From Streptomyces sp. MUM 178J (GTDB lineage Bacteria; Actinomycetota; Actinomycetes; Streptomycetales; Streptomycetaceae), in assembly GCF_022414575.1 (NCBI RefSeq), contig NZ_JADWYQ010000047.1:1-48581 (forward strand): DNA of 48,581 nucleotides, read 5' to 3'. Below are positions 46,235-48,581 of this stretch, piece by piece. Under the pieces are notes generated by a model. That model did not search any database. It was not told the origin of the DNA and worked only from the letters and a program-made list of their open reading frames with translations. Numbering within the stretch: the stretch's first letter is position 1; each line of letters starts with the position of its first letter. Both the position numbers and the translations under genes were made by a program.

Positions 46235-46939
46235 CTACCAGGCGGCCGGACCGGTCTTGTCGAAGAAGCCGCCCGTCGGACCGTCGGCGCCGATCAAGGC
46301 CATGCGGACGACGATCTCCGCCCCCTCTTCGACGGTCTGCGCGCCTCGGTGACCGTTGAGATCGGTGGCGGTGTAGCCGGGGTCGACGGCGTTGAACCGG
46401 ATGGCGGGGCATGCCTTGGCGTACTGCGAGGTGACCATCACCAGTGCGGTCTTCGACGAGTTGTAGTCCAGCACCGTCACCTGGGACTCCAACCGGTTGG
46501 GGTCGGTGGTCGCCGCCAGCGATCCCAGACCGCTGCTGACGTTGACGACGACCGGAGCGTCGCTTGCCTCCAGCAGTGGCAGGAAGGCATGCGTGACGCG
46601 CACGGCGCCGAAGACGTTCGTGTCGTACGTGGTCATCATGTCGGCCCCGGTGACGTCGCCGACCCGACCGAGCTTGCCCGCGCCCGCGATCCCGGCATTG
46701 TTGACCAGGACGTCGAGACGGCCACCGGTCTCCGCGCGGACGAACTCGGCGGCGGCCTTGACGGAGTCCTCGTCGGTGACGTCGAGCTGAACGAAGCGGG
46801 CGCCGAGCCGCGAGGCCGCCTCCCGGCCGCGGTGGACATCGCGTGCCCCGACGTAGACGGTGTGTCCGGCCTCGATCAGCCGACGGGCCGTCTCAAAACC
46901 GAGGCCCTTGTTCGCTCCCGTGATCAGTGTGGTGGTCAT
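46235..46939 (-). CDS. Short-chain dehydrogenase/reductase
   Basis: A 234-residue classical SDR. The cofactor loop is TGANKGLG (7-14), followed by LDVTDEDSV, NNAG, the catalytic Ser in NVSSGLGS and the YNSSK motif (Tyr and Lys about 155-159), then VDPGYTATDLNGHRGAQTVEEGA. The VYVGARD start and TATDLN loop are typical of NADP(H)-dependent carbonyl reductase-like SDRs; the substrate is unknown. ATG 46939 has GGAGTG upstream. It is divergent from the XRE regulator at 47076, an arrangement in which the regulator commonly controls the SDR. Confidence 0.92.
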   Translation of the reverse strand: MTTTLITGANKGLGFETARRLIEAGHTVYVGARDVHRGREAASRLGARFVQLDVTDEDSVKAAAEFVRAETGGRLDVLVNNAGIAGAGKLGRVGDVTGADMMTTYDTNVFGAVRVTHAFLPLLEASDAPVVVNVSSGLGSLAATTDPNRLESQVTVLDYNSSKTALVMVTSQYAKACPAIRFNAVDPGYTATDLNGHRGAQTVEEGAEIVVRMALIGADGPTGGFFDKTGPAAW

Positions 46940-47075
46940 GGCGTTTCACTCCGATGATCGGTGGGGTGGAGACGCCTCCACCCTCCTTGCGCCACGGACG
47001 GACAGACAGGGCCCGCTGTTGCCTGTGGACTGCCAGTACCAGGCTGTCGAGGAGAGGCGGACGGATACTGGGGCC

Positions 47076-47933
47076 ATGAGCGGATCCAGGGAACTCGGCA
47101 GGGCCCTGCGCGGCTGGCGCGACCGTACGCTCCCCGCCGCGGTCGGAGTGCCCGCCGGCGGAGTACGCCGGGCTGCCGGGCTGCGACGCGAGGAACTGGC
47201 ACAGCTCGCCGGACTCTCGGTGGACTACATCATCCGCCTGGAACAGGGCCGGGCCACCTGCCCGTCGACGCAGGTGCTGTCCGCGCTGGCCCGCGCCCTG
47301 CGGCTGTCGGCGGCCGAGAGCGAACACCTCTACCTCCTCGCCGGCCAGCCGCCACCGAGCCCAAGGCAGGTGTCGGCCCACATCCCACCGGGCGTCCGAA
47401 GGCTGCTCGACCAGCTGGACGGCGCGCCGCTGAGCGTGTACGACGCAGCCTGGAACCTGATCCTGTGGAACTCCTTGTGGACCGCCTTGCTCGGGGACCC
47501 GTCCGCGCTACACGGACGTGAGCGCAACGTCGCCTGGCGGCACTTCACCGGTCTGCCCAGCAGGGTCAGCCATACCCCTGGGCAACAGGCCCGCTTCGAG
47601 GCGGCCGTGGTCACCGATCTCAGGGCGGCGACCGCCCGCTACCCCGCCGATGCCGGCCTGCGCTCTCTGGTCAAGGACATACGGGCCGTCAGCACCGACT
47701 TCGTACGCCTGTGGGACACCGGAGCCGTGGGTGTCCACGAGACGCACACCAAGACCGTCCACCACCCCGAGGCGGGAACGTTCACCCTCGACTGCGACGT
47801 GCTCACAGCTCCAGGCAGCGATCTGCGCATCGTCGCCTATACCGCCGCTCCCGGCAGCGACGCCGCCGACCGGCTGGGACTCCTCCACGTCATCGGCACC
47901 CAGGCCATGGCCGAAGACGGCACCCCGGAATAG
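47076..47933 (+). CDS. XRE regulator with MmyB-like ligand-binding domain
   Basis: A 285-residue regulator. The helix-turn-helix (about residues 30-80) reads AAGLRREELAQLAGLSVDYIIRLEQGRATCPSTQVLSALARALRL. The C-terminal MmyB-like domain (about 105-280) has DGAPLSVYDAAWNLILWNSLWTALLGDP, ERNVAWRHFT, DLRAATARYPADAGLRSLVKDI and FTLDCDVLTAPGSDLRIVAYTAAPGS, the usual fatty-acid-binding-like fold. ATG 47076 has GATACT 6 nt upstream and no Shine-Dalgarno sequence, suggesting a leaderless transcript. The divergent SDR is its likely target, as in many Streptomyces pairs. The 136-nt spacer holds no obvious palindrome. Confidence 0.9.
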   Translation: MSGSRELGRALRGWRDRTLPAAVGVPAGGVRRAAGLRREELAQLAGLSVDYIIRLEQGRATCPSTQVLSALARALRLSAAESEHLYLLAGQPPPSPRQVSAHIPPGVRRLLDQLDGAPLSVYDAAWNLILWNSLWTALLGDPSALHGRERNVAWRHFTGLPSRVSHTPGQQARFEAAVVTDLRAATARYPADAGLRSLVKDIRAVSTDFVRLWDTGAVGVHETHTKTVHHPEAGTFTLDCDVLTAPGSDLRIVAYTAAPGSDAADRLGLLHVIGTQAMAEDGTPE

Positions 47934-48091
47934 CAGCCAGCGGCCGCACACCGACCCCACGCCCTACGGCCCGTCACATCCGCCACCCGGCGACGTCCTG
48001 CCATCAACGGGCGGAAGCGGCCCCATGCTGATGGGTGGAAGCCCCCCACGTTCGCGCCTGCTCCCTGGGCGATCGTGGGAGACTGCTGCGT

Positions 48092-48517
48092 ATGGCGACT
48101 CGAAGAGCATCGAGTGGGCGGCAGCGCTGGGTCAAGGCCGGGACCTGGGACACGGTCGTGGACGGAGACCGACGAATCTGCGCCGCCTGCGGAACGGTCG
48201 TCCGCTCGTACCAGTTCCGTTTCCATCCGCCCGAGTCTTCGATGTTCGAGCGGTGCGTCGGCTTGGCATGGTGTTCCGAGTGCGGGATCTACTCCGGTGC
48301 GATGGTTCACGTCCCGCGGACACGCGTCCTCGTCGACGCACTGGCGTCACTTCCCCAGGACGAGAGGGAACGGCTGATCCTCAGAGAAACGGCGCTGATC
48401 GAATACCTGGACAGCCTGATCAGGGACGGGGGGGGCCGTCTACGCCCATCACGTGATCGGGCCTTGACCTACCCAAGGCCGGGTATGCCTGACTCTGCTA
48501 GTGTCCTGAGTCGATAG
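48092..48517 (+). CDS. CxxC-containing protein with an IS-altered C-terminus
   Basis: A 141-residue protein. Two cysteine pairs, C30-x2-C33 (ICAACG) and C61-x2-C64 (WCSECG), could bind zinc as in a ribbon. A helical stretch (DALASLPQDERERLILRETALIEYLDSLI) follows. I recognise no family. ATG 48092 is the best start. The frame stops at 48515-48517, which is inside the IS630-like element that starts near 48501, so the last five residues are encoded by the IS. The preceding 35 or so residues, after an 8-G run near 48429, also look unlike a folded domain. The original C-terminus may have been replaced or frameshifted. Confidence 0.65.
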   Translation: MATRRASSGRQRWVKAGTWDTVVDGDRRICAACGTVVRSYQFRFHPPESSMFERCVGLAWCSECGIYSGAMVHVPRTRVLVDALASLPQDERERLILRETALIEYLDSLIRDGGGRLRPSRDRALTYPRPGMPDSASVLSR

Positions 48518-48581
48518 TTCGCTTGCGGTTATAGGGTAGAGCGATGCCTGGTCCGAAGCCGTTGCCGCTGGAGTTGTCCGA
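48501..48581 (+). mobile_element. Left end of an IS630-family element (partial)
   Basis: After a TA (48499-48500) the sequence GTGTCCTGAGTCGATAGTTC begins, resembling IS630-type ends known in Streptomyces, which insert at TA. The transposase start follows at 48544. The rest lies outside the window, so the right end and target duplication cannot be checked. Confidence 0.65.
48544..48581 (+). CDS. IS630-family transposase, first 12 codons
   Basis: ATG 48544 opens a frame MPGPKPLPLELS that continues past the window edge. This is the characteristic beginning of Streptomyces IS630-family transposases as I recall them. The window ends before any catalytic residue. Upstream, GGTTATAGGGTAGAG supplies a TAGGGT-like -10 and an AGAG ribosome-binding site. 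Confidence 0.7.
   Translation, partial: MPGPKPLPLELS

Overview
The window is high-GC actinobacterial DNA, almost certainly Streptomyces or a close relative. The reasons are very strong G/C bias at third codon positions, many GTG starts and one TTG start, many apparently leaderless genes with a TANNNT box about 7 nt before the start codon, a WhiB-like protein, a TTA codon in a developmental-type phosphatase, a WhiJ/DUF397-type cluster, and the start of an IS630-type element at the right edge. From memory, the order ychF / ppgK / ispH / xseA / xseB / nitroreductase / glpX / wbl / fumarase I / fumarase II / PP2C phosphatase / PBP / oxyR-ahpCD / transglycosylase / phoH / uppS-like matches the SCO5020-SCO5060 core region of S. 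coelicolor, read in reverse. No database was searched.

Layout. 0-10 kb holds housekeeping genes: the translation-associated GTPase YchF, polyphosphate glucokinase, IspH, exonuclease VII (XseA/XseB), a nitroreductase behind a promoter with a 20-bp palindrome, class II fructose-1,6-bisphosphatase, and a WhiB-like protein. 10-18.5 kb has two unrelated fumarases (class I iron-sulfur and class II) separated by an insertion-like cassette. The cassette contains an ECF sigma factor with a coupled membrane partner, a three-gene secreted operon (lipoprotein, metzincin-like protease, lipoprotein), and a secreted SGNH hydrolase with a ricin-type lectin domain. 18.5-31.7 kb carries a DUF402 protein, a GAF-SpoIIE-HATPase phosphatase with a TTA codon, catalase, a class A PBP, a PadR/ABC transporter operon, and the oxyR / ahpC-ahpD peroxide module.

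31.7-41 kb holds an AI-2E-type transporter with a coupled membrane protein, a lytic transglycosylase with a long structured leader and a CRP-like site, a PIN-PhoH ATPase, a cis-prenyltransferase, an aldo/keto reductase, a small protein behind a RecA-NDp-like (DNA-damage type) promoter, and a prepilin peptidase divergent from a DUF192 protein. 41-48.6 kb looks accessory. It contains a degenerate RsbW-like ATPase with a WhiJ-like regulator and a DUF397 protein, a secreted membrane-anchored protein, a rifampicin-monooxygenase-like gene preceded by what looks like a rifamycin-associated element, an SDR with a divergent XRE regulator, a CxxC protein, and the left end of an IS630-type element.

Themes that tie genes together are peroxide and iron stress (catalase, OxyR-AhpCD, paired fumarases), envelope remodelling (PBP, transglycosylase, SGNH hydrolase, secreted protease operon), and several compact regulator-target pairs whose operators can be seen as palindromes. 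The least described unit is the ECF / membrane partner / secreted protease block between the fumarases.
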